From JBBRHQ01 sp963725315 (lineage in GTDB: Bacteria; Actinomycetota; Thermoleophilia; Solirubrobacterales; 70-9), in contig CAVRYA010000008.1 of NCBI GenBank assembly GCA_963725315.1, positions 1-64,000 on the forward strand: a stretch of 64,000 nt of DNA, written 5' to 3'. Below are positions 54,581 to 62,284 of this stretch, one piece after another; the first letter of the stretch is position 1; each line of letters starts with the position of its first letter. Position numbers and translations under genes: made by a program. The notes beneath the pieces are model-generated. The model was not told the origin of the DNA and did no database searches. It was given only the letters and a program-made list of their open reading frames with translations.

Positions 54581-55219
54581 TCAGCGCGCCAGCTCGGCCA
54601 GGAACGGGTTCGAGGCCCGCTCGGCCCCGATCGAGGTGATCCCCATGTGGCCCGGGTAGACCGTCGTCTCGGGGGAGTGCGACTCGACCAGCGTCCCGAT
54701 CGATTTCAGCAGGGTCTCCCAGTCGCCACCCGGGAGGTCGGTGCGACCGACCGAGCCCTGGAAGAGCACGTCGCCGGAGAAGATCGCCTCCTCGCCCCGA
54801 ACCGAGTAGGTGACGTGGCCGGGGCTGTGCCCCGGGGTGAAGATGACGTCGATCTCGAAGCCGGCCAACTCGAGCTTCTCGCCCCCGGCGAGAGTCTCGT
54901 CGGCGTCGTAGCTCTCGAACGGCCCGAAGCCGGGCCAGGGGACGAAGGCCATGATGTCGGCCAGCAGCGGCACCTCGATCTCCGGGCAGTAGACGGGTGC
55001 GCCGGTGGCCTTGGCGACGGGCGCGACCGCGCCGATGTGATCGAAGTGGCAGTGGGTGAGCAGGATCGCCTCGACCTCGAGGCCGAGCTCCTCGACCGGC
55101 GCGAGGATCCGCTCCGCCTCGTCGCCAGGATCGACAATCAGGGCGCGCTCAGAGCCATCGCGACGGAAGACGAAGCAGTTCTCGGCGACCTGCCCGACCG
55201 TGAACATGCGGACGTCCAT
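54581..55219 (-). CDS. MBL-fold metallohydrolase (glyoxalase II-like)
   Basis: This 212-residue metallo-beta-lactamase-fold hydrolase carries the zinc motif THCHFDHIGAV (H-x-H-x-D-H), a later HSPGH, the bridging Asp in FSGDVLFQGSVGRTD and the final YPGHM. This matches the GloB-like family found next to hisS in actinobacteria (Rv2581c). Substrate is probably a small thioester, unproven. The ATG directly follows the stop of the small membrane gene. Confidence 0.9.
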   Translation of the reverse strand: MDVRMFTVGQVAENCFVFRRDGSERALIVDPGDEAERILAPVEELGLEVEAILLTHCHFDHIGAVAPVAKATGAPVYCPEIEVPLLADIMAFVPWPGFGPFESYDADETLAGGEKLELAGFEIDVIFTPGHSPGHVTYSVRGEEAIFSGDVLFQGSVGRTDLPGGDWETLLKSIGTLVESHSPETTVYPGHMGITSIGAERASNPFLAELAR

Positions 55220-55588
55220 CTAGCCGCCCCCCTCCCGCATCTTCGCCCGCTCGCGGCGACGCCACATCAGCCGGTCCATGTAGTAGCCGGCGGGGATGTA
55301 GAAGGCGAGCATGAAGAGGCTTAGAAGCACCGCCACGCCGGCCGGCCGCTTGAAGGCGAGCAGCAGCAGGACGAAGAAGACGGCAGCGGCGATCAGAGCG
55401 CGGATCGTCGCCGAGCGCCAGCTGGGAGGGCGGTCGAGCCGGCTCGGTCCACCACCCCGTTTCGACCGTGCCCGTGCGCGAGCCTCCTCGCGAGTTCGGG
55501 GGCGTGCCTTGCGACGGTTGCCGGTGTCGATCCGGCCGCCCTGGGTCCCGCGATGCTTGCGCCGGCGCTTCTTGCCAGTCTGGGCCAT
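55220..55588 (-). CDS. Small basic membrane protein
   Basis: This 122-residue protein has a very basic N-terminal half (GKKRRRKHRGTQGGR) followed by two membrane helices (IRALIAAAVFFVLLLLAF and GVAVLLSLFMLAFYIPAGY) and a basic tail. No family is recognised. It sits between ftcD and the MBL gene with TAG-ATG adjacency to the latter. Confidence 0.7.
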   Translation of the reverse strand: MAQTGKKRRRKHRGTQGGRIDTGNRRKARPRTREEARARARSKRGGGPSRLDRPPSWRSATIRALIAAAVFFVLLLLAFKRPAGVAVLLSLFMLAFYIPAGYYMDRLMWRRRERAKMREGGG

Positions 55589-55597
55589 GGGCGAAAT

Positions 55598-56497
55598 CTA
55601 GCGGGAGCCGCTACGGCGGGAGTCGGGCAGGACCTTCTCGATCACCCGCTTCGCGGGGTCGAAGTCGCGAATCGGCACATCGTCGGGATAGCCCTCGAGC
55701 GCGGCCTCCGGCAGCAGGCCGACCAGCTCGGCCTCCACCGGCCTCGCACCTGCCTTAGCGGCCAGCTCTCCGATCCTCTCGACCACGACGGCCAGGGGGA
55801 CTGCCAGCGGGTCGTGGACGTTGGTCGAAACCTGGGGCCGTTGGCCGGACAGGACCAGCCCGATCGCGCGCACCCCCGGGAGCCCGCCCCCCGACTCGCG
55901 CAGCTCGGCGGCGATCTCCCGCACCAGCGCCTCGTCACCGTGGTCGAGGACGACGTTGAAGGCGGCCAGGGGCGGGCGCGCGGTGACCAGGGTCGCGCCG
56001 GCGCGGGGATTGAAGGTCGGCGGGCCCCAGTCGGGGGCGATCTCGCCGCTCCCCATCCGCCGCCGCAGCTCCTCCGGGCCGCCGCGGCGGAAGAAGGCGC
56101 GCTCGGCGCGCTCGGGAGCGCCGGCCAGCTCGCCGTAGGCGAAGACGGGGATCCCCAGCTCGCCGATCGCCTCGGCCACGGCGCGGGCCTCGGCGATGGC
56201 GGCCACGCGGTCCGCGGGGTCGAGCCAGACGACGGGGCAGACGTCGAGGGCGCCGACGCAGGGATGAAGGCCCTCGTGGCGGCTCATATCGATCAGGTTC
56301 AGCGCGGCCTCCGCGCCGGAGACGAGCGGGCTCCGCAGCGACCCGGGGTCGGCCGCCAGCGTGAAGACGGAGCGGTTGTGGTCGGCGTCGATGTGGCGGT
56401 CGAGGAGGGCGGCGCCGCGCGTGAAAGCGGACTCGAGGGCGAGGATGCGATCGGCGTCGCGTCCCTCCGAGACGTTTGGAACCCCGAGCAGCGCCAA
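55598..56497 (-). CDS. ftcD: Glutamate formimidoyltransferase (FtcD-like)
   Basis: This 299-residue formiminotransferase domain protein moves a formimino group between glutamate and tetrahydrofolate in histidine breakdown. Seen are GVPNVSEGRDADRI, LDRHIDADHNRSVFTL, IDMSRHEGLHPCVGALDVCP and FGELAGAPERA-type turns. The cyclodeaminase domain is absent. The start is TTG, directly after the aminopeptidase stop. No hut genes are nearby; the enzyme may instead serve folate one-carbon chemistry. Confidence 0.9.
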   Translation of the reverse strand: MALLGVPNVSEGRDADRILALESAFTRGAALLDRHIDADHNRSVFTLAADPGSLRSPLVSGAEAALNLIDMSRHEGLHPCVGALDVCPVVWLDPADRVAAIAEARAVAEAIGELGIPVFAYGELAGAPERAERAFFRRGGPEELRRRMGSGEIAPDWGPPTFNPRAGATLVTARPPLAAFNVVLDHGDEALVREIAAELRESGGGLPGVRAIGLVLSGQRPQVSTNVHDPLAVPLAVVVERIGELAAKAGARPVEAELVGLLPEAALEGYPDDVPIRDFDPAKRVIEKVLPDSRRSGSR

Positions 56498-57451
56498 CTA
56501 GACCAGCAGCTCCCCGCCCCGGACCAGCGGCTCGCCGTCCACGCTGACGTCCGGGTCGAGCACGACGCAGTCGAGGTGGACCGGCACCTGGACCGTGCCG
56601 CCGATCGCGGCCGAGGCGCCGAAGGCGACGTGGGCGGTGCCGAGGATCTTCTCGTCCTCGAGGATCTCGCCGGTGAGGACCGCCTTCTCGTTGGTGCCGA
56701 TGCCGAGCTCGGCGACGTTGGTGCCGTCGGGGCCGTGGGCGCTGAGCAGCTCCAGCAGCCGCTCCCCCTCCGCGCCGCTCGCCTCGCGCAGGTGGCCCTC
56801 CCCCACTCTCAGGGTGACGGGCTCGGAGACCTTTCCGATCCCGGCGATCGAGCCGGCGATGACCAGAGTTCCTTCGCCGGTGCCCTCGACCGGGGCGATG
56901 AATCCCTCACCGCAGGGAAGGTTGCCAAAGGCCCCGGGGGTGGTCAGCTCGCCGGCGTCGGGGATCGCATCGCGGCCCTCGATCCCCAGCCGCAGGTCGC
57001 TGCCCAGGGGGCAGGTGATCCGGGCCTCCGAGCCGGAGTCGAGGGCGGCGGCGACCGCGGCCCCCCGCCGGCGCAGCCGCTCGATGTCGGCGCTCATCAC
57101 CCGCGCCAGCATCTCCTCAGTGACGCCGGGCAGGGTGGCGATCCGTGCGCCGGCCTCACTCGCCGCCCTGCGGGCCGCGGTGTGGGAGAGCGACTGCACG
57201 GTGGGCGCCAGGACGACGTCGGCGGCGGCCATCGCGGCCGCCAATGCCGCGGGCGGCTCCCCGGCGTGGGACGCCCGCTCTGCCATCACCGCAAGGACCG
57301 CCTCGGCGCCAGCCTCCGCCGCGGCGTCGCGCAGCGCCGCGCCGATCCGCTCGGTGGCCTGGTTGCAGATCACGAGCACCTCCTCGCCTTCGCTCACCCC
57401 GAGGCAGTCGCGAACCACGGTCCGCGCCGATCGATCGAGACCGTCGCTCAT
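56498..57451 (-). CDS. M29-like aminopeptidase
   Basis: This protein of about 317 residues resembles the thermophilic M29/AmpS-like metallo-aminopeptidases, or the related enzymes annotated as leucyl aminopeptidase. N-terminal VCLGVSEGEEVLVICNQATE-like Rossmann half; C-terminal ELGIGTNEKAVLTGEILEDE, then GTAHVAFGASAAIGG and VHLDCVV with the likely metal-binding His and Asp/Glu residues. ATG 57451 is used; TTG 57460 is an in-frame alternative. TAGGCT lies 8-17 nt upstream. First gene of the ftcD operon. Confidence 0.8.
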   Translation of the reverse strand: MSDGLDRSARTVVRDCLGVSEGEEVLVICNQATERIGAALRDAAAEAGAEAVLAVMAERASHAGEPPAALAAAMAAADVVLAPTVQSLSHTAARRAASEAGARIATLPGVTEEMLARVMSADIERLRRRGAAVAAALDSGSEARITCPLGSDLRLGIEGRDAIPDAGELTTPGAFGNLPCGEGFIAPVEGTGEGTLVIAGSIAGIGKVSEPVTLRVGEGHLREASGAEGERLLELLSAHGPDGTNVAELGIGTNEKAVLTGEILEDEKILGTAHVAFGASAAIGGTVQVPVHLDCVVLDPDVSVDGEPLVRGGELLV

Positions 57452-57568
57452 CGCGCGCAAGCCTAGAAGAGCCGCCCGCCCGCGAACTGTCGCGTCTGCA
57501 GGTCCACCCCTCGGGCGTCAGACGCATCAGTTCGCCTCCCCACCCCGCCGCTACGATTTCCACCCCCC

Positions 57569-57642
57569 GCCGGGGTAGCTCAGCTGGTTAGAGCAGCGGA
57601 ATCATAATCCGCGTGTCGGGGGTTCGAGTCCCTCCCCCGGCA
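57569..57642 (+). tRNA. tRNA with CAU anticodon (Met or Ile2)
   Basis: Complete 74-nt cloverleaf: acceptor GCCGGGG/CCCCGGC with discriminator A, D arm GCTC..GAGC, anticodon stem GCGGA/TCCGC with loop ATCATAA (CAU), T arm GGGGG-TTCGAGT-CCCTC. It lacks the initiator GGG/CCC anticodon-stem pairs, so it is elongator Met or tRNA-Ile2. It marks the start of the accessory region. Confidence 0.95.
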
Positions 57643-57648
57643 TGTAAA

Positions 57649-57671
57649 AGCCCCGCAAACGCGGGGTTTTT
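57649..57671 (+). terminator. Rho-independent terminator after tRNA
   Basis: CCCCGC-AAAC-GCGGGG followed by TTTTT directly after the tRNA. Confidence 0.9.
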
Positions 57672-57919
57672 CAGTTCATCGGTTGAAAGCGTGCCCCGAG
57701 CGTGCCCCGACTGTTCAAGTCACCCGTCGGATCGCGACAAACCGCGACATACGCCAGGCACGGCGACTCACGCCTGGGAAACCGCGCCGCGCTGGGAATC
57801 GGTAGCTGATCGGTCGCCAGCGGGGCGGTAGCAGGGGGCAAATCGGTAGCAAGCGACATGGGCAGGGACGCTGATGGAGGGAGGGAGGGCCGGGCCAGGT
57901 GCGGCGGCGGCTGCGGGCC
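57672..57919. other. Intergenic, possible integrase-tail remnant
   Basis: No gene is supported. On the minus strand a short frame ends GDLNSRGTLGARFQPMN just beside the tRNA. This position and composition recall tyrosine-integrase C-termini that abut tRNA attachment sites, but no catalytic motif is left and the match is from memory only. Two short direct repeats CGTGCCCCGA occur at 57690-57708. Confidence 0.25.
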
Positions 57920-58315
57920 CTACTCCTGAAGCCCGGCGGCTTCGAGGGCAGCCTCCCTCGTTCCCTCGAGGTATACGCCGATTGCTTCGTTCTCCCGAAA
58001 CTTCCAGACGACGAAGATGGCGTAATCCGCCTCAGCGCCGCTGAGCTTTCCCCTGCCGCGCTGATGACCCACCACGAGGACGCTGTCTTCGCCGAGATCC
58101 TCCAGTTCCTCTGCCTCGATCCGATAGTCGCTCCAATGGGCGAGGACCTCGAGCACCGCTCGAGCCGCCTCCTCCAGTCCATGGGCAACGAAGTTGGCTG
58201 GCGGTGCAGCCCGGAACGTGACGTCCGGTGCCATCAGTTCGGCCCCTGCCCAGAGATTCCCCTTGGCCCACTCGGCGAGGACTGGCCGCAACAACTCGAT
58301 CTGCTCCTGCGACAT
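57920..58315 (-). CDS. SnoaL/NTF2-like protein, array gene 1
   Basis: 131 residues, last gene of the tandem array in transcription order. It starts MSQEQIELLRPVLAEWAKG and ends EAALEAAGLQE. It has a VLVVGHQRGRGKLSG strand pair and a YAIFVVWKFRENEA strand close to genes 2 and 3. An intact frame and the conserved 3-nt GCG spacing to gene 2 make it very likely functional. Ligand unknown. Confidence 0.85.
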   Translation of the reverse strand: MSQEQIELLRPVLAEWAKGNLWAGAELMAPDVTFRAAPPANFVAHGLEEAARAVLEVLAHWSDYRIEAEELEDLGEDSVLVVGHQRGRGKLSGAEADYAIFVVWKFRENEAIGVYLEGTREAALEAAGLQE

Positions 58316-58318
58316 CGC

Positions 58319-58774
58319 CTACTCCGAGAGCCCGGCGGCTTCGAGGGTCTCGCCCCTGAGGCCGAGTGCGCGAAGAGCTCCCTTCGCGGTCAGGTGGTCC
58401 TCCCAGCGGAAGAACCGCCCCTGGCGCAGCCACACGCAGTTGTAGAGGTCACCCTCCAGCTTCACACCGCTCTCGCGCCCCTCGGCTTGGAGGGCCGAGT
58501 GCACAAGGACGCGATCATCGCCCACGGGGATCAACTTCTTGACCGCGAACTCGTAGCGGTCCCACGCGTCCCTGTACTCGGCCAGAAAGCGGGCAATCTC
58601 CTCGACGCCGTGACATGGCCGGGCCTCGGGAAACTTCCGCACCGGGAAGTAGTCGGCATCAGGATCGTAGAAGTCGGCAGCAAGTCTCTGCATGTCAAGT
58701 CTCTGCATGTCGGGCGGGGCGTCGCCGTATTCGCCGATGTACCGACGCACGATCTCCACGTTCTCCTGCGACAT
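58319..58774 (-). CDS. SnoaL/NTF2-like protein, array gene 2
   Basis: 151 residues, longer than its neighbours. It starts MSQENVEIVRRYIGEYG and ends LEAAGLSE. An in-frame 15-bp duplication (58681-58710) repeats MQRLD near residue 25, and an insert GALRALGLRGE precedes the tail. Core strands RVLVHSALQAEGRESGVKLE follow the family. The frame is intact. Confidence 0.85.
   Translation of the reverse strand: MSQENVEIVRRYIGEYGDAPPDMQRLDMQRLAADFYDPDADYFPVRKFPEARPCHGVEEIARFLAEYRDAWDRYEFAVKKLIPVGDDRVLVHSALQAEGRESGVKLEGDLYNCVWLRQGRFFRWEDHLTAKGALRALGLRGETLEAAGLSE
58681..58710 (-). repeat. 15-bp in-frame tandem duplication
   Basis: The unit CAAGTCTCTGCATGT occurs twice back to back (58681-58695 and 58696-58710), adding five codons (MQRLD) to array gene 2 without breaking the frame. 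Confidence 0.9.
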
Positions 58775-58777
58775 CGC

Positions 58778-59173
58778 CTACTCCGACAGCCCGGTGGCTT
58801 CGAGGGCATCCGCGTGATCTCGAAAGATCTCCTGGAAGACGATCTTCTGCCTGCGCAACGTATATACGCTGGTCAACTCCAAGTCGGCCTCCGGGCCACG
58901 ACCTTCGCCGCGCCAGAAGTATCTAGCAACGACCCGATCGCCAGCGTCAAGCAGATCACCGATCGGCACCAGCGTGTCGACGTCCCAGGCATCGCGGGTC
59001 TGGTCAAACTCCCGCATGACGGCCTCCCGGCCCACGAAGGGCCCCGCTTCTGGCCAGCCCTCAGGCATACGCATCACCACATCGGAGTCGTAGACCTCGC
59101 GAAGGCTGTCCCTGTCCCCGGCGTTCCACGCCTCGAATCCGCGCCTCACGATCTCCACGTTCTCCTCCGACAT
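58778..59173 (-). CDS. SnoaL/NTF2-like protein, array gene 3
   Basis: 131 residues: MSEENVEIVRRGFEAWNAG at the start and ADALEATGLSE at the end. The GDLLDAGDRVVARYFWRGEG strand pair and ELTSVYTLRRQKIV strand are typical. The frame is intact and it is separated from gene 2 by GCG. Confidence 0.86.
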   Translation of the reverse strand: MSEENVEIVRRGFEAWNAGDRDSLREVYDSDVVMRMPEGWPEAGPFVGREAVMREFDQTRDAWDVDTLVPIGDLLDAGDRVVARYFWRGEGRGPEADLELTSVYTLRRQKIVFQEIFRDHADALEATGLSE

Positions 59174-59176
59174 CGC

Positions 59177-59569
59177 CTACTCCGACAGCCCGGCGGCTTC
59201 GAGGGCCTGGGTGCGTTCCTGAAATGTTTCGATCCGGGCAACGACGTCGGCGCGAAACGTCAGCACCTGCCACCAACGGCCCTCAACCACGGTTTGGCTT
59301 CCGCGTGGGCGGCCCCGTTGAAAGATTGCGATGACTACCTTCTCGCCCGCATCGATGATCTCGGTGGCCTCGATCGTGTGCCCTTCGAAGGACTCCACCC
59401 ACGCCATCAACCACCGCTGTGCGGCTTCTCCACGATAGGTCCCCGCGTCAGGATTTTCGGGGGTGGTTACGAGCTCGAAGTCGTCGGCGACATCCGCCAT
59501 TTGACTGAAATCTCCGCGGGCGAACTGCCCGTACCGTGCCCGAACCGCCTCCACGTTCTCCTGCGACAT
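59177..59569 (-). CDS. SnoaL/NTF2-like protein, array gene 4
   Basis: 130 residues: MSQENVEAVRARYGQFARG at the start and TQALEAAGLSE at the end. It has DFELVTTPENPDAGTYRGEA and FQRGRPRGSQTVVEGRWWQV, both closely mirrored in the broken array gene 8, so the two are recent duplicates. Intact frame. Confidence 0.86.
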   Translation of the reverse strand: MSQENVEAVRARYGQFARGDFSQMADVADDFELVTTPENPDAGTYRGEAAQRWLMAWVESFEGHTIEATEIIDAGEKVVIAIFQRGRPRGSQTVVEGRWWQVLTFRADVVARIETFQERTQALEAAGLSE

Positions 59570-59572
59570 CGC

Positions 59573-59980
59573 CTACTCCTGAAGCCCGGCGGCTTCGAGG
59601 GCCTCGGTATGAGCTGTGAAGTCTTGGAAGAACATGATCATGCCCGCCTCGACGCGGTATATCGCCGTAATGCTCATCTCCACATCGGCTTCGCTTGCCA
59701 GACCGCGTGCCACGTAGCGACCCAGCGCGAGCACTCGGTTCTCTGTCAACTCGTCCAGCTCCGCTGCTTCCACCCGGAAGTCGTTCAGCGCGTCGGGTAT
59801 TCGCTCAAACAGGAACCCGAGCACGTCGTCCCGGCCATGAATGGCCTCGACCCCGAAGACCGGGCCTGCCAGCGTGTGCCACTCCACCTCAGGGTGGATC
59901 ACCTCGCTCACGGCCTTGCGGTCGCGTCGGTTGTAGCTGTCCACGAAGCGACGCACGATCTCCACGTTCTCCTGCGACAT
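59573..59980 (-). CDS. SnoaL/NTF2-like protein, array gene 5
   Basis: 135 residues: MSQENVEIVRRFVDSYNRRD at the start and TEALEAAGLQE at the end. IHPEVEWHTLAGPVFGVEAI gives the acidic-His pocket residues common in SnoaL-like proteins; FQDFTAHTEAL forms the last helix. Intact frame. Confidence 0.86.
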   Translation of the reverse strand: MSQENVEIVRRFVDSYNRRDRKAVSEVIHPEVEWHTLAGPVFGVEAIHGRDDVLGFLFERIPDALNDFRVEAAELDELTENRVLALGRYVARGLASEADVEMSITAIYRVEAGMIMFFQDFTAHTEALEAAGLQE

Positions 59981-59983
59981 CGC

Positions 59984-60384
59984 CTACTCCTCAAGCCCGG
60001 CGGCTTGGAGTGCCTGGGCTTTCGTGGTGAACGCTCGCATACGGGCGACCTTCCCGGCCCTCAACTCATGGACCCAGACGGCTTCGGCGTCGAGCGGAGC
60101 CCCGCTGCCCTTGCCTTGCCCGCGCATCGCAACCACCGCCACGACGATGCGTCCCCCGCATCGATGAACTCGACCGGTTCTTGGACAGTTCCCGACGTCT
60201 CTCGGAAAGTGCCGGTCGATCTCTCGCACATGCCTCCTTGCCCATAGGCGGCGGAGTCCGGGCAGTTCGGGGAAGTCCTCCAGGATCGCGATCCTCGGTG
60301 AAGTAGTCGAGAACGGCCTCGGCGCCTTGCCTCACATTGGTCTCCCACATCTGCACGCACGATCTCGACGTTCTCCTGCGACAT
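59984..60384 (-). pseudogene. SnoaL-like array gene 6, several frameshifts
   Basis: The start MSQENVEIVRAD and the tail QALQAAGLEE are intact and in family position, but the body is spread over all three frames: VRQGAEAVLDYFTEDRD in one, ERSTGTFRETSG in another, AVWVHELRAGKVARMRAF in a third. At least three indels are needed to restore it. This density is far above that of the core genes, so genuine decay is likely. Confidence 0.75.
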
Positions 60385-60387
60385 CGC

Positions 60388-60794
60388 CTACTCCGGAAGC
60401 CCGGCGGCTTCGAGGGCCTCCTCGGGGTCGAGGTAGGTCCGGACCCGAATCGTCTTGCCGTTCTTGAAGTCGGACACGATGGCGAAGGGCGTCTCGAGAT
60501 ACGGCCCCGCTCAGGTTGCCACGGGTGTGAAGCCGACCGATCGCGAGCACTCGCTGCCGAGGTCTCGGATCTCCGAGTACTCGACCGTGAGCTTCGTCGA
60601 GAGTATCGCCAAGCTCCCGGAGCATTTCGCGGAGACCGTCGTGTCCCCGGTACACCCCCCGCCCGTCGTGAGCAGAATCGGAAGCGCCGACTGCCACTCC
60701 ACCTCCGGGTCGAGTTCCGCCAGCCACGCCTCGAAGTCTCGGCGATTAAACGCTTCGGTTCCTCGCTGAAGGAATCAATCGTTTCCTGCGACAT
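60388..60794 (-). pseudogene. SnoaL-like array gene 7, several frameshifts
   Basis: Starts MSQETIDSFSEEPKRL, then breaks. Family pieces occur in order in different frames: NRRDFEAWLAELDPEVEWQS, YRGHDGLREMLRELGDTLDE, VLAIGRLHTRGNLSG and FKNGKTIRVRTYLDPEEAL, ending EAAGLPE. Three or more indels are required. Junctions with both neighbours are conserved. Confidence 0.75.
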
Positions 60795-60797
60795 CGC

Positions 60798-61184
60798 CTA
60801 CTCCGACAGCCCGGCGACTTCGAGGGCGCGGGCTCGTTCAGAATGCCTCGACCCGGGTAATGACGCGTCGCGCGGTCACCACCTGCCACGACGCTCCTCC
60901 ACCACGGCCTGGCTTCCGCGTCGGACGGCCTGGTTGCAGGATTTCGACAAAGACTTCATCGCCCACCTCGGATCCACCTCTGCGGATTCGAGCGTCGAGA
61001 TCTTCGAAGGATCGCGCCAGGCCATCGACCATCGACGCGCAGCCTCGCCCCGGTAGGTTCCCGCTTCCGGGTTCTGGCGGGGAGTGACGAGTTCGAAGTC
61101 CTTCGCCGCCTCAATCCAGCCGGTTGCCGGCGGGCGAACTGCTGGTGAGTCGCTCGAACGATCTGCCACGTTCTCCTGCGACAT
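60798..61184 (-). pseudogene. SnoaL-like array gene 8, several frameshifts
   Basis: Broken copy of array gene 4: KDFELVTPRQNPEAGTYRGE and later ILQPGRPTRKPG, RRVITRVEAF and ERARALEVAGLSE align with gene 4 but lie in different frames. At least three indels. The start MSQENVADRSS is itself shifted after a few codons. Confidence 0.75.
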
Positions 61185-61187
61185 CGC

Positions 61188-61591
61188 CTACTCCTGAAGC
61201 CCGGCGGCTTCAAGGGCTTCCTGCTTCGTCTGGTAGAGCGTCAGCGAGGTCTGTTTCCCGTCCCGGAACGTCACCAGCCAAGCGCTTCGAGCCTGAACTT
61301 CGATGCCGTCCCGTCCTCCAAGATATGTGACGTTTTCCGCGATCACAAGGTTGTCGTCGATCTCTACGGGGTGATCGACGAGCTCTATTCGGGCGCTCTC
61401 GAAGGACCCCATGAAACGCTGCATAAACACCCGGATCTCGTTGTGCCCCGAAAGACACGCGCATCGAGCCCGTAAGAGTTGGACCAGTCCAACACGGCGC
61501 CGGGTGCCCAGTACTCCAACATCCCGTCGAAGTCGCCGCGGTTGTATGCCTCGGTGCTCCGGCGAACGACCTCCACGTTCTCGGGCGACAT
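61188..61591 (-). CDS. SnoaL-like array gene 9, one frameshift
   Basis: Corrected product about 134 residues: MSPENVEVVRRSTEAYNRGD at the start, EYWAPGAVLDWSNSYGLDAR, then after a shift HNEIRVFMQRFMGSFESARI, ending EALEAAGLQE. The single break is at a GGGG run (about 61452-61456), so removing one base restores the gene. This may be an assembly error like those in core genes rather than true decay. Confidence 0.65.
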
Positions 61592-61594
61592 CGG

Positions 61595-61744
61595 CTACTC
61601 CTCAAGCCCGGCAGTTTCGAGGGCCTTCTGCCACCCGTCTTGCTCGACGAAGAACTCCTGCCAGGTGGCCGTGCCACGCGCCGAGAATCGGAACGCGGTC
61701 AGGTCCAGCGTGCCGGTGACGCTCTTTCGTCCCGATGGGTTCAT
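61595..61744 (-). CDS. Short ORF ending in SnoaL-array tail
   Basis: A 49-residue ORF: MNPSGRKSVTGTLDLTAF, then WQEFFVEQDGWQKALETAGLEE, so only the last helix resembles the array proteins. Its ATG comes 1 nt after the stop of the upstream gene, and GAG-TAG-CCG-ATG leads into array gene 9. It is either a truncated cassette or a chimaera of an unrelated start with a SnoaL tail. Confidence 0.5.
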   Translation of the reverse strand: MNPSGRKSVTGTLDLTAFRFSARGTATWQEFFVEQDGWQKALETAGLEE

Positions 61745-61745
61745 C

Positions 61746-61958
61746 TCATTTGCGCAATTGCTCACCGTTGGCCGCCAGACGGGGCCGTCTGTCCAACGCG
61801 GAGTTGTTCCAACCCGCGAAGGCGCCTAATCTGCCGTAATCGACCCGGCGTCGCAGAGCCGACGGTGACCCGGCCTTCCGAACCGCTTCCGGGGCGGTTA
61901 CCTTGGCGAGGATGGCGCGGATCGAGCTGACGGCCCGTTTCGCTATGTCGTCGGCCAT
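61746..61958 (-). CDS. Small hypothetical protein
   Basis: 70 residues, basic and helical (AKRAVSSIRAILAKVTAPEA). No family recognised. The ATG overlaps the upstream stop as TGATG, so it is translationally coupled to the gene at 61958-62284. It is followed 1 nt later by the short ORF that starts the array. Confidence 0.5.
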   Translation of the reverse strand: MADDIAKRAVSSIRAILAKVTAPEAVRKAGSPSALRRRVDYGRLGAFAGWNNSALDRRPRLAANGEQLRK

Positions 61959-62284
61959 CAGATCCCCCTCTCGCGCTCGACGTATGCGACGAAGGTTTCG
62001 GGCTCACCGCCCAGCTGGCGCTGCCGCTCACCCCACTCCCTAAGCCCGGCCTCGATCCCGGTCTCGGTTAGCTCGTGGGGCGACCAGCCGCACGCGGTGA
62101 AGCCGTCGTCGTGCAGCTTGCGCATCGTCGGACCGCTGCCGGTGACCGGGATAAAGTGCCAGGGCTTCAGCTCGCCGACGGGTAGATCGGGGTAGCGGAT
62201 CAGGTGTCGCGCTCGCCTCTCAATCGCCGTGGCGAGCGCGTAGCTGCCAGCCTCGGTCAGCTCCGGCGGCAGTGTCGCAGTCAT
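61958..62284 (-). CDS. Small hypothetical protein
   Basis: About 108 residues: MTATLPPELTEAGSYALATA, RRARHLIRYPDLPVGELKPW, then HELTETGIEAGLREWGERQR. The LTEAG/LTETG repeats look like winged-helix wing turns, but no assignment is safe. ATG 62284 is preferred to TTG 62287; both overlap the preceding stop codon. Likely an accessory, element-borne gene. Confidence 0.55.
   Translation of the reverse strand: MTATLPPELTEAGSYALATAIERRARHLIRYPDLPVGELKPWHFIPVTGSGPTMRKLHDDGFTACGWSPHELTETGIEAGLREWGERQRQLGGEPETFVAYVERERGI

Noticed and set aside
57899..60247. Long plus-strand open frame (over 780 codons) with a repeated HVLLRHRLL motif
   Set aside because: It is the antisense reading of the SnoaL array; the repeated motif is the reverse of the conserved gene junction.
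57920..61744. Regularly spaced repeats of about 45 bp resembling a CRISPR array
   Set aside because: Spacing is about 400 bp, repeats are the 3' and 5' coding ends of homologous genes, and no cas genes are present.
57920..61744. Integron cassette array with attC sites
   Set aside because: Junctions lack the R-box/L-box palindrome of attC and no intI-like integrase is in the window. Only the cassette-like layout is kept as a hypothesis.
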